A DNA stretch of 47,549 nt from an uncultured Ignavibacteria bacterium. GTDB lineage: Bacteria > Bacteroidota > Ignavibacteria > Tepidaquicellales > Tepidaquicellaceae. This document shows, one piece after another, positions 9,244-17,068 of this stretch (position 1 is its first letter; each line of letters begins with the position of its first letter). A model generated the notes under the pieces. That model was not told where the DNA came from. It was given only the letters and a program-made list of their open reading frames with translations, and did no database searches. A program made the translations under genes and the position numbers. The stretch is from positions 1 to 47,549 of the forward strand of contig CALJIG010000136.1 in assembly GCA_937974175.1 (NCBI GenBank), read 5' to 3'.

Positions 9244-11802
9244 TCAAAATCTCGCATTCACACCAATCGTCGGCAAAATCGGAAACATACCCACCGTATT
9301 TCTTTTTATCTGGTAGTCACTCGTTAAATCATAATCATACGACAGCACATTTTTTCTGTTGTATGCATTGATAACATCAATATAAAACACCCAGTCAGTA
9401 TTCCAGAATTTTGTATAAGCGCTGAAGCGGACATCAAGCCTGTGATATGCCGGTCTTACCTGTGAAAATCTTTTTGCATCGTCGCCGAAATCCAAATTAA
9501 AAATCACCTGCTGCGTAAAAGGATTTACAACTAAGCTGTCACGAGATACGCGTGGTGTAATTCCTACAGGCGGAGTATATGGGAAATTCGATGCATATGT
9601 CCATCTCGCCCCGAGCTCAAACGTTTTATTAAATCTGTAATTAGCAACAATGTTTACAACGTGCCTTTGATCAAATCGAAAAGGATACTCAAGTCCGTCA
9701 CGTGTTCTGTTTGCAAATGAATATGCATAGTTTATCCAGCCTGAAAATTTCGAATCGGGTCCCGAGTACTTTTTCTCCAGTGAAAACTCTATTCCGTATG
9801 CATTGCCCGTTACTCCGTTTATAGGAGTAGTTGTTATCGAATCATACGGCAGCTTTGTATCCGAGCGTATCCAGTTAGCCGGGTCGCCTATGTAAGCAGG
9901 GTCGGTTATCGTCGGGTCTGCAAGTGTAAATTCATATCTGTAATTTGTTACTCTCTTCTGTGTTATCAGGTCATCAAACTTTTTGTAATAGCCTTCTATC
10001 TTTGCATTCCATTCGTTGTTTAGCCAGCGGTCTATTCCCAATACAAAATGCGTCGAGCGCTCAGCTTTTAAATTATCACCGGCGCTTCCCGTTAAGTCAT
10101 AAAACGTCTGCCCGTCAACAAGTTTTTCATAGCCGGGCGACTGATAATAAAGCCCCACCGATGAACGTATTGTTGTAACAGGGTCAATGGAATACCCGAC
10201 ATTAAATCTCGGCGATATATACGTTCTTTTTAGAAATGAATAGTAGTCAACACGCAGTGAAGGCTGATAATATATTTTATCGCCGACTTTAAATCTCCCC
10301 TGACCGTAAACACTTGCGCGTAGATTATCGTTACCTGTTATACTGAAATCTTCAAGTATTGCCTGCGCATTCGGCTGGCTTCTTATAAAATTTTTAAAAG
10401 CTTCATCCAGATTCAGTGAGTATGTCAGGTCTGTTCTTATCAGATCCAGTCCCGCGCCGAACTCAAAATAATTTTTACCTGCAAACAAAGTGCTTTTATT
10501 TACAATAGAATATTTTCTGAAATTATATTTTGAATCAAATTTAAATCCCAGCAGTGCGCCGATTGCCTTCAATGAATCTCTTTGTCCCGGAGTTAACCCT
10601 TCCCTGTCAATCAGCGGGTCAAGTATATCGCCTTCAAAATTATTATCACCTGTATTTTTATACCAAGAGGCAGTTGTCTTTGATAAAAATTTAGAATTAG
10701 GCAGATACACCCATGAAGCGGAAAGCACATTGTTATTTGTTACGTCCTTTGCTGTAACGCTGTCGGGATTTGTCCGTTCTGAACCCGGTATAACATCTAC
10801 TCCGTCCGATGAAAAAATTCCGTTTATTAAAAACTTACTTTTCTTGAATGGTCCGAACGCAAACTTGAACTGCAAATCTCTGAAGTTTGGAAGTGATGAA
10901 TCATCGGTAATAAGTCCTGCGCTTTTTGCAAAAGGCCCGAGTATCAAATCATAATATGTTCTTCTTGACGAAACAATCCACGAGCCAGGTATTTTAAACG
11001 GATTCTTTCCCTGCACAATTACATTTGCGCTTGCAATATTTACATTGGTAATCATGCTGAAAGTTTTATCCCGCGCGCCTTCTTTATTATTCACGTCAAG
11101 CACTGCAGAAAGCCTGTCGCCGTACTTAGCGGGAAAGCCGCCAGTTATCAAAGTAATATCCTGAAGCGTTTCGGGATTGAACATACTTACAAGTCCGTAC
11201 AGTCTGTAAGGATTAAAAATCTCAACATCATCCATTATAATTAAATTCTGGTCGGGTCCCGAGCCGCGCACTACTAACTGCGATGTAAAATCATTCGGCG
11301 CAGTTACTCCTGGCAAAGATTTCAACGAGCGCATCACATCTTCAATTGCTCCGGGAAGCATTTTTACTTCCGTCGGCAGAACGTTGTACATACTCGTCCG
11401 CAGGTCTTCCTGCTTCTGACGGAATTCCGATTCAACGTTTATCTGCTCAGTAGTGTAAGTAGATTTCTCTATCAGAGTAATATTGAATACATTCGCAGAG
11501 CTTTTCTCAGCATTTATAACCTGAGAGTACTTTTCAAATCCGTTTCTCTCTATTGAAATTATGAATCGGCCTTCGTTTACTTCAAAAGAATAAAATCCGT
11601 TTTCATCGGTGACAGATGTGAAAGATTCAGGAGTAGTGTAATTTTTTAAAGTAATTAAGATTGAACTGAGAACGTCTTCTTTATCGGAAATGATTTTTCC
11701 TGTTAACTGTATTTTCGATGTGTCCTGCGAGTAAGTAAGATCGGAAAAAACAAAAATCGAAAAAATAATTATAATAGAACTTAGAATTTTAATCCGGGAC
11801 AT
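9244..11802 (-). CDS. TonB-dependent outer membrane receptor with regulatory-like N-domain
   Basis: An 852-residue outer-membrane receptor energised by TonB. It has a signal peptide (about 1-25, ending YSQ), a carboxypeptidase-regulatory-like beta-sandwich (about 32-115, with the DENGFYSFEV type motif), a plug domain (about 135-240, SLPGVTAPND and LVVRGSGPDQN) and a 22-strand-type barrel ending in aromatic-rich GVNARF. The substrate is not evident: no SusD partner, riboswitch or Fur-like site is recognised next to it. It stands alone between two copies of a 100-bp hairpin repeat. Confidence 0.92.
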   Translation of the reverse strand: MSRIKILSSIIIIFSIFVFSDLTYSQDTSKIQLTGKIISDKEDVLSSILITLKNYTTPESFTSVTDENGFYSFEVNEGRFIISIERNGFEKYSQVINAEKSSANVFNITLIEKSTYTTEQINVESEFRQKQEDLRTSMYNVLPTEVKMLPGAIEDVMRSLKSLPGVTAPNDFTSQLVVRGSGPDQNLIIMDDVEIFNPYRLYGLVSMFNPETLQDITLITGGFPAKYGDRLSAVLDVNNKEGARDKTFSMITNVNIASANVIVQGKNPFKIPGSWIVSSRRTYYDLILGPFAKSAGLITDDSSLPNFRDLQFKFAFGPFKKSKFLINGIFSSDGVDVIPGSERTNPDSVTAKDVTNNNVLSASWVYLPNSKFLSKTTASWYKNTGDNNFEGDILDPLIDREGLTPGQRDSLKAIGALLGFKFDSKYNFRKYSIVNKSTLFAGKNYFEFGAGLDLIRTDLTYSLNLDEAFKNFIRSQPNAQAILEDFSITGNDNLRASVYGQGRFKVGDKIYYQPSLRVDYYSFLKRTYISPRFNVGYSIDPVTTIRSSVGLYYQSPGYEKLVDGQTFYDLTGSAGDNLKAERSTHFVLGIDRWLNNEWNAKIEGYYKKFDDLITQKRVTNYRYEFTLADPTITDPAYIGDPANWIRSDTKLPYDSITTTPINGVTGNAYGIEFSLEKKYSGPDSKFSGWINYAYSFANRTRDGLEYPFRFDQRHVVNIVANYRFNKTFELGARWTYASNFPYTPPVGITPRVSRDSLVVNPFTQQVIFNLDFGDDAKRFSQVRPAYHRLDVRFSAYTKFWNTDWVFYIDVINAYNRKNVLSYDYDLTSDYQIKRNTVGMFPILPTIGVNARF

Positions 11803-12111
11803 TTATAGTGATAATTAGATAAAAATAAGGTTATTGTTACTCTATTAAACTGCAAAAAGGCTGGGAAAGTTGCAGAGAAAAACTACAAGTTTTATTTGAA
11901 ATTTCCTGTCAAGACATTTTTAAATATTTCTCCCTATTAGTAGTAATGAGGAGGAGTAGATATTTTTTCTAAACTCAGTTTTTTATCTTTCTTTCCTCCT
12001 TACCTCAAAAGGTAGGGTAACAGGCATGTTTTAATTGCAACGTTTTAAAAACATGGATTAGGAATTGATTCACCTATCAAACCCCTTTCCTTGTTAAGGT
12101 CGACCCAATAG
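11803..12111. other. Non-coding stretch upstream of the TonB receptor
   Basis: No ORF is supported here. It contains CTCCCTATTAGTAGTAATG (about 11931-11949), half of which matches the palindrome at 45262-45283, and a CATGTTTT/AAAACATG hairpin at about 12026-12056. It probably carries the receptor promoter and leader. Confidence 0.5.
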
Positions 12112-12211
12112 AATTCTCCCCTTGAGGGGAGTCCCGACGAAGTCGGGGAGGGGTGTTTGAGCGAACACCCGCCGTCTCGCTTTGCTCGACACCTCCCTCA
12201 AGGGAGGAATT
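12112..12211. repeat. 100-bp multi-hairpin repeat, copy 2
   Basis: Nearly the same sequence as 9110-9209 and in the same orientation, with a few substitutions in loops (GAGCGAACACC for GAACGAACACC; TTTGCTCGAC for TTCGCGAGCC). The two copies bracket 2.9 kb with only the TonB receptor gene. Confidence 0.95.
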
Positions 12212-12311
12212 AAAATATGTGTCTATCAAGAATATAGTTGCCTTAACAAGTAGAGGGATTTAAAATAAAAATTAAATAAACATTTTTTCAAAACCAAACC
12301 CAACATACACT

Positions 12312-13067
12312 ATGTATGATTTAAAAGTAAAATCAAAATTCATTCACTTCAGAGCGCAGGGAATGACGATACACAAAATCTCCAAAGCTATGGGAGTGAA
12401 CCGCACGACTCTTATCCAATGGAATAAAGAGCTTTACACCGATATCAGAATTGCCGAGCGCGATGAGTTCGATAAAATTTTTCAAGTTTTTTTTGTTGAG
12501 AAATCTGCACGCGTAACAATCTTAGCTGAAGCATTAGGAAAATGTTATGAACAACTTGAAGCAGAAGATTCAAGAGATGACAGATTTAAATTGTTAAAAG
12601 AAATTGAAAAGCTTACCAAACTTATCCACATGGAAACCGATGATAAAAAGTACTCTTCCCTCGTGCAAAAATCTTCAGCTACAGTTAATAAAGAATTTCC
12701 GATTTTAGTAAACGACCCCGATAAATACCGTAAGTATGACCCAACTTATGAAGATGAAAGAGAATATACTCCTGACTGGGATGAAGCATACATGGAAGGA
12801 TTTACTGAAAAAGAAAAGAAAGAAGTGCTGAAGCAGAAAGCTGAGCAGGAAGCAGATTTAGCTGCAACGCATGAAGAAATTCAAAAGGAGCTTGAAGAGG
12901 AAATGAAGCAGGATGCCGATGAAAATTGTGTTGTAACTCCCCTTGCAGATGAAAAAAGGTCAAAGAGAATTATCAATAAAAAACCGGACTTGCAGCCTTT
13001 GAAAAATAAAAAAGAAAGTTCAAGTTTTAAAAAGCCAAGCAAGAAAACAGAAAAGAATAATTCATAA
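12312..13067 (+). CDS. Helix-turn-helix protein, terminase-small-subunit-like
   Basis: A 251-residue protein with an N-terminal helix-turn-helix (about 8-38: RAQGMTIHKISKAMGVNRTT), reminiscent of terminase small subunits and transposase HTH domains. A helical segment follows (about 55-105), then a long charged low-complexity C-terminal half rich in Glu and Lys. No catalytic motif is visible. The TAA stop lies within an octanucleotide repeat shared with the convergent gene at 13090. No phage genes are nearby, so a phage origin is only a possibility. Confidence 0.65.
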   Translation: MYDLKVKSKFIHFRAQGMTIHKISKAMGVNRTTLIQWNKELYTDIRIAERDEFDKIFQVFFVEKSARVTILAEALGKCYEQLEAEDSRDDRFKLLKEIEKLTKLIHMETDDKKYSSLVQKSSATVNKEFPILVNDPDKYRKYDPTYEDEREYTPDWDEAYMEGFTEKEKKEVLKQKAEQEADLAATHEEIQKELEEEMKQDADENCVVTPLADEKRSKRIINKKPDLQPLKNKKESSSFKKPSKKTEKNNS

Positions 13068-13093
13068 CTCATAACTCATAACTCATAACTTAT
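13061..13093. repeat. Octanucleotide repeat (CATAACTC)n at convergent gene ends
   Basis: Four near-perfect copies of CATAACTC. The repeat supplies the TAA stop of the plus-strand gene (13065-13067) and the stop of the minus-strand gene (13090-13092). A related repeat follows argS at 42867-42897 in the other orientation. Confidence 0.9.
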
Positions 13094-13413
13094 CGCAATC
13101 GATTCACAAAAGCAGTCGTAATAGAGCCAAGATTCATCAGGAATAAAATAAATAAAGCAGTGTTCAATGATTGATTTACCGTATTCAGTATATAAAATAA
13201 TATTGAAGTCAGCAGAAATGAAACAGCAAGCGTAAGATATTTATTTAATCTCATTTTGCTTAAGAGCAAAAGAACTGGATATGAAACCGCTATAAAAAAA
13301 TTCAGCAGGATTATAATTATATATAATAATGGCGCGTCAATCTGATTCGCAAACATGAGCATCACAAGATTTACCACTAAGATATAGAATATTAGACGGC
13401 TGTTATTTTTCAT
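13090..13413 (-). CDS. Small membrane protein, paralogue of 14107-14472
   Basis: 107 residues with four hydrophobic segments and short basic loops (KMRLNKY). The family is unknown. It shares topology and a loosely matching core (LLNFFIAVSYPVLLLL) with the 121-residue protein at 14107, which suggests duplication. Function cannot be assigned. Confidence 0.65.
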   Translation of the reverse strand: MKNNSRLIFYILVVNLVMLMFANQIDAPLLYIIIILLNFFIAVSYPVLLLLSKMRLNKYLTLAVSFLLTSILFYILNTVNQSLNTALFILFLMNLGSITTAFVNRLR

Positions 13414-13454
13414 TAAATATGTATTCCCATTTTTTATAAGGAGTAAATTTTCAG

Positions 13455-14039
13455 TTATAATAATAGCTTTCGTTTATCCTGTAATCCGGGAAAGAATTCT
13501 TCAGTTGGAGAGATAGACTTAAAATAATTCGGCTTAGTAACTTTGTTTTCATAAAAGTATATATGGAGATTACAATATTTACAAATATGAAACAATAAAT
13601 TTGAATCATCTGAAGCAAAATAAATATTTGGTAAGCCGCCTTGAAATTGAGTGAATGAGATTATGTGAGGTAAAAATTCACTTAAGTCCGATGTTTCCAT
13701 AATAAATACACCTTTGAAACTCTTTGCATTAATCAGGTCATTTAAATATTTATAAGCAAAATTTAATTCCTCGGCTTCGTTATCAAACGACAAATACTTC
13801 AGCCAATTTGAATTTTCATCACGGAAAAAAGTTATCTTTGATATTTTAAGTCGCTTTAAAAATTTTTGAACATTTTTTATAAAATTATTGAGATTTTCTT
13901 TTCCAGTTAGATTTTCAACATGTGAAGTGTAAATTACTGAATTTAATTCTTTATCAGTTAGATCTCCATTGATTGAGGAAATCATTTTTGTGAAACGTTT
14001 TAAATCCTTTAAGTTATTTATTTTGGATGGAACAATCAT
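13455..14039 (-). CDS. Hypothetical 194-residue cytoplasmic protein
   Basis: No family is recognised. It has no signal peptide or membrane helix, is Lys, Asn and Phe rich, and has a predicted alternating helix/strand pattern with a Cys-His stretch (FHICKYCNLHIYF) near the C-terminus. It lies between two paralogous small membrane proteins on the same strand, with 41- and 67-bp spacers, so co-transcription is plausible. Confidence 0.6.
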   Translation of the reverse strand: MIVPSKINNLKDLKRFTKMISSINGDLTDKELNSVIYTSHVENLTGKENLNNFIKNVQKFLKRLKISKITFFRDENSNWLKYLSFDNEAEELNFAYKYLNDLINAKSFKGVFIMETSDLSEFLPHIISFTQFQGGLPNIYFASDDSNLLFHICKYCNLHIYFYENKVTKPNYFKSISPTEEFFPGLQDKRKLLL

Positions 14040-14050
14040 AAGTATGAATC

Positions 14051-14100
14051 CAACTTTTTTCCGACTAAATCTGAAATCTGAAATTTGAAATCTGAAATTT
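14051..14100. repeat. GTCGG-type motif plus (CTGAAAT)n tandem repeat
   Basis: The spacer holds a reverse-strand GTCGGAAAAAAGTTG motif (14051-14065), followed by a degenerate 7-9 bp tandem repeat of CTGAAAT (14071-14100). Both types recur in other gaps of the window. Confidence 0.75.
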
Positions 14101-14106
14101 AGAAGT

Positions 14107-14472
14107 CTATTTCTTAGTAAACAATTTCTTCCTGAATAAAAAATACAATGCTGCCGTGAAATTTACTAAAAAGAATACAGGCAGCAGATATATTCTATAA
14201 TCTAAAGCTTCCTTTTCAAAGAATACAAACATTCCATACAGTCCGGCAGATAACACGGCGCTGAAGATAACGGCAGAGTAAAAATACTCTTCTTTAAGTT
14301 TTTTAAGAAGGAAAAGAAAAATGTAAGATGTAGCGAGGAAAAAATTGATGAAGTAAACGGCGATAGCTAACTGATTGAGTCCGAACGACATGAAGGTAAG
14401 GAATAAAACGATGCTTGCAACAATTGCGAAAAAATAATTCCTGCTGTAAATATATCGAATCAAATTATGCAA
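14107..14472 (-). CDS. Small membrane protein, paralogue of 13090-13413
   Basis: 121 residues, four hydrophobic segments, ending in a basic tail (RKKLFTKK). The core YFINFFLATSYIFLFLLKK aligns with the protein at 13090. Function unknown. It is the first gene of the small minus-strand group 14472-13090. Confidence 0.65.
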   Translation of the reverse strand: MHNLIRYIYSRNYFFAIVASIVLFLTFMSFGLNQLAIAVYFINFFLATSYIFLFLLKKLKEEYFYSAVIFSAVLSAGLYGMFVFFEKEALDYRIYLLPVFFLVNFTAALYFLFRKKLFTKK

Positions 14473-14500
14473 AGCTTTTTCCTTAGTACAGTTAGATTTG

Positions 14501-14634
14501 AAACCCGACTTTTTTCCGACCTTTTACAAATAGTGAAAGGTAATAGCCAGATAGTGCTATAATCGTAATTCGTAATTTGAAATTCGTAATTGAATAAGAA
14601 CCCGACTTTTTTCCGACCTTTTTCAAATAGTGAA
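14501..14634. repeat. Two copies of a GTCGG-containing dispersed repeat
   Basis: AACCCGACTTTTTTCCGAC followed by a CTTTT..CAAATAGTGAA tail occurs at about 14502-14537 and again at 14599-14634. The second copy together with the adjoining AATTACGAATT sequence is found inverted at 44048-44100. No gene is supported in 14473-14686; a TCCCGCTTTAGCGGGA palindrome lies at about 14653-14668. Confidence 0.85.
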
Positions 14635-14686
14635 CTTGTACTCTGCAATTCGTTCCCGCTTTAGCGGGACGAAACTCGTAATTGAA

Positions 14687-15682
14687 CTAAGCTACTTTCT
14701 GCGTACCCGGATAACTTTCCGGATAAAGGAGACATCTTACTCTGTGACCATCTGCCGGAGCTAAGACCGGATGAATGTTCGGGCAGTCGCCAAATACTTT
14801 CGGGCATCTCGGATGGAAGTAACATCCCGACGGAACATTTGCCGGAGAAGGTACATCCCCTGTTAAGATGATACGCTTGGATTTATTTTTAGGGTCAGGA
14901 ATAGGAACTGCTGAAAGTAATGCCTGAGTATATGGATGCTTTTGATTTTTATATAGTTCGCTCGTATCGGCAATCTCAACAATCTTGCCAAGGTACATAA
15001 CGGCAACTCTGTTTGAGATATACTCTACAACGGATAAGTCATGCGATATGAATAAGTATGTAAGTCCGAATTCCTTCTGCAAGTCAAGAAGCAGATTGAT
15101 AACCTGCGACTGAATAGAAACGTCAAGCGCAGATACAGGCTCATCGCATACGATAAGCTCGGGCTGAACTGATAGAGCTCTTGCAATACCGATACGCTGT
15201 CTTTGTCCGCCGGAAAACTCATGCGGATAACGACGGGCATATATCTTACGAAGACCGACGCGTTCGAGAAGCTCTGCTACTCTTTTATCGGCAGCTTCGC
15301 CTTCGGCGATTTCGTGGAACTTCAGAATTTCAGTGAGCATTCCGCCGACTGTGATTCTTGGATTGAGTGATGAATACGGATCCTGAAAAATTATCTGCAT
15401 CTTCTTGCGGTATGTCTTCATTTCTTCGAGTGAGATATTGGTTATATCTTTACCGTTGTAAATTATGCTTCCGCCGGTTGGTTCAATTAATCTTAAGAGC
15501 GAGCGGCCAACTGTGGTTTTTCCGCAGCCTGATTCTCCTACAAGCCCAAGCGTCTCGCCTTTTTTGATAACGAGGTCGATATCATCAACGGCTTTTACAT
15601 TGCCGACGGTTTTGGAGAATATACCCTTTTTTATCGGGAAGTATTTTTTGAGCCCTTTTATTTCAAGTAAGTTTTCAGACAT
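14687..15682 (-). CDS. Dipeptide/oligopeptide ABC transporter ATPase (DppF/OppF type)
   Basis: Cytoplasmic ATPase of a peptide- or nickel-type ABC importer. It has Walker A GESGCGKTT, Q-loop FQDPYSSLNP, signature SGGQRQRIGIARAL and Walker B LIVCDEP. The oligopeptide C-terminal extension carries clustered cysteines (GCYFHPRCP, then DC and RC). The 331 residues match DppF. No permease, binding protein or DppD partner is adjacent, so it must work with subunits encoded elsewhere or be an orphan. Confidence 0.93.
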   Translation of the reverse strand: MSENLLEIKGLKKYFPIKKGIFSKTVGNVKAVDDIDLVIKKGETLGLVGESGCGKTTVGRSLLRLIEPTGGSIIYNGKDITNISLEEMKTYRKKMQIIFQDPYSSLNPRITVGGMLTEILKFHEIAEGEAADKRVAELLERVGLRKIYARRYPHEFSGGQRQRIGIARALSVQPELIVCDEPVSALDVSIQSQVINLLLDLQKEFGLTYLFISHDLSVVEYISNRVAVMYLGKIVEIADTSELYKNQKHPYTQALLSAVPIPDPKNKSKRIILTGDVPSPANVPSGCYFHPRCPKVFGDCPNIHPVLAPADGHRVRCLLYPESYPGTQKVA

Positions 15683-15786
15683 TCGCTTATAAAGATTAAC
15701 TTAAAGAATAGCTTAATGATTAATTGTATGCAATATATGATTTTTGAAACATACTATAAAGTAGAATTGAGAGCAACGCTTAGCCG

Positions 15787-16209
15787 TTATGTTAGCTTTA
15801 CCTTTCGTGTTTTATATGTGTTGCTAATTACTTCCTTTAATGCTTTCATATCTACATCGGAAAGTTTTTTAATGTGCAAACAGGACCCGCTAATTTTGTG
15901 TTTACCAAGCCTCTTCATAGCGTCTTCGTTCTCTTTAATTGTAGTAGCTACGTATAAAGTTAGGCTTGATTTCCTTGGGGAGAATCCCATGAGGCAGGCA
16001 TCACCTTCGTGACCGCTGGCATATTTATAATGATAGCTCCCAAAGCCGACGATTGCAGGTCCCCACATAACGGGTTTCTCTTTGGATGCTTTCTGCATTA
16101 GCTCGGCTAATGTGAAACAGTCTGCACGTTTCGTTTCATCTTCAACAGAGCTGAAGAATTCCTCGATTGTTACTGTTGTTGGTTTTGTTTTTGCTTCTGC
16201 TTTAGCCAT
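15787..16209 (-). CDS. DUF1801 (YdhG-like) domain protein
   Basis: 140 residues matching the DUF1801/iron-chaperone-like fold: MWGPAIVGFGSYHYKY followed by ACLMGFSPRKSSLTLYV and a C-terminal GSCLHIKKLSDVD. These small soluble proteins are related to frataxin-like YdhG proteins, but their roles are poorly defined. It is divergent from the gene at 16291, with 81 bp between them for both promoters. Confidence 0.85.
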   Translation of the reverse strand: MAKAEAKTKPTTVTIEEFFSSVEDETKRADCFTLAELMQKASKEKPVMWGPAIVGFGSYHYKYASGHEGDACLMGFSPRKSSLTLYVATTIKENEDAMKRLGKHKISGSCLHIKKLSDVDMKALKEVISNTYKTRKVKLT

Positions 16210-16290
16210 AAGATTTTATTATGAGATAAAAATAAGTTCACTTTTTGCTTTATTATATGTAATTTTTGGGAACTAAATTTAAAGCTATTC

Positions 16291-17019
16291 ATGGTAAAAT
16301 TTCTAATACTCTTTCTTATGTTTTCAGTAAAAGCCTTTGCTGTTGATTCAGTCAAAGTAGAATCAAAAATTTATACTGCTCCTTTCAGCGATGAATACAG
16401 AACCGATACTGCAATGTATAATTTACCTATGATATCAGGCGGAGCAGATGCAAACATACTTGCAAGGCTGAATTCATATCTGGCAACAGATAGCCTGCTC
16501 TTTGATAATATTGATACGGTAATTGCAAACTACGCTATATGCGGATGCGGAACAGTCGGCGCTGACTATAATGTGCTTTACAATAAGAATTCAGTGCTGA
16601 GTATTTCGATTCATATAGAAACTATGGGAGCGTATCCGGATGAGTATTACAAAGACGTAAACCTGAATCTCACCACAGGCAGCAGAATTTTAATAAGCCA
16701 TCTCATTAAGAAAAGTAAAATGACGGAGCTTGCAGCTGAGCTTGATAAAAGTGTTCAGAAGAGAATTAAGGCTAAAGTAAAAGAAGAGCAGATAGGCGAA
16801 GAAGATGCGCTGCAGTTCTTTGAAGGAAAGAAGTTTAGTACTGATAATCTTGAAGACTTTGCATTCACTGATAAGGGAGTAATGTTCTATTATAATTTCA
16901 ATCTTCCTCATGTTTTAAAAGCGCTTTCTCCCGATGAAGATATTCTGATGAAATGGGAAGAAATTGAAGATTATGCAAGAGAAGGAAGCCTGCTGCAAAA
17001 AATTATAGATAAGCAGTAA
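16291..17019 (+). CDS. Exported protein with RsiV-like (DUF3298) domain
   Basis: 242 residues with a signal peptide (about 1-17, cut after AFA). The C-terminal half resembles the DUF3298/RsiV fold: LTTGSRILISHLI followed by NLEDFAFTDKGVMFYYN and DILMKWEEI. RsiV in Bacillus binds lysozyme, but many family members outside anti-sigma factors have unknown ligands, and this one has no cytoplasmic anti-sigma segment. The next gene on the same strand is also exported (49 bp gap). Confidence 0.75.
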   Translation: MVKFLILFLMFSVKAFAVDSVKVESKIYTAPFSDEYRTDTAMYNLPMISGGADANILARLNSYLATDSLLFDNIDTVIANYAICGCGTVGADYNVLYNKNSVLSISIHIETMGAYPDEYYKDVNLNLTTGSRILISHLIKKSKMTELAAELDKSVQKRIKAKVKEEQIGEEDALQFFEGKKFSTDNLEDFAFTDKGVMFYYNFNLPHVLKALSPDEDILMKWEEIEDYAREGSLLQKIIDKQ

Positions 17020-17068
17020 ACCATTTGGTATTTTGATGCATCATAAATGAAACCTTATATTTTCATTT

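Noticed and set aside
10490..10954. 154-residue plus-strand ORF
   Set aside because: It is antisense to the TonB receptor barrel; no motif.
12312..13067. Prophage remnant suggested by the terminase-like HTH
   Set aside because: No other phage gene, integrase or attachment site is nearby.
14460..14648. 62-residue minus-strand ORF
   Set aside because: It is made of the two GTCGG repeat copies and overlaps the start of the gene at 14107.
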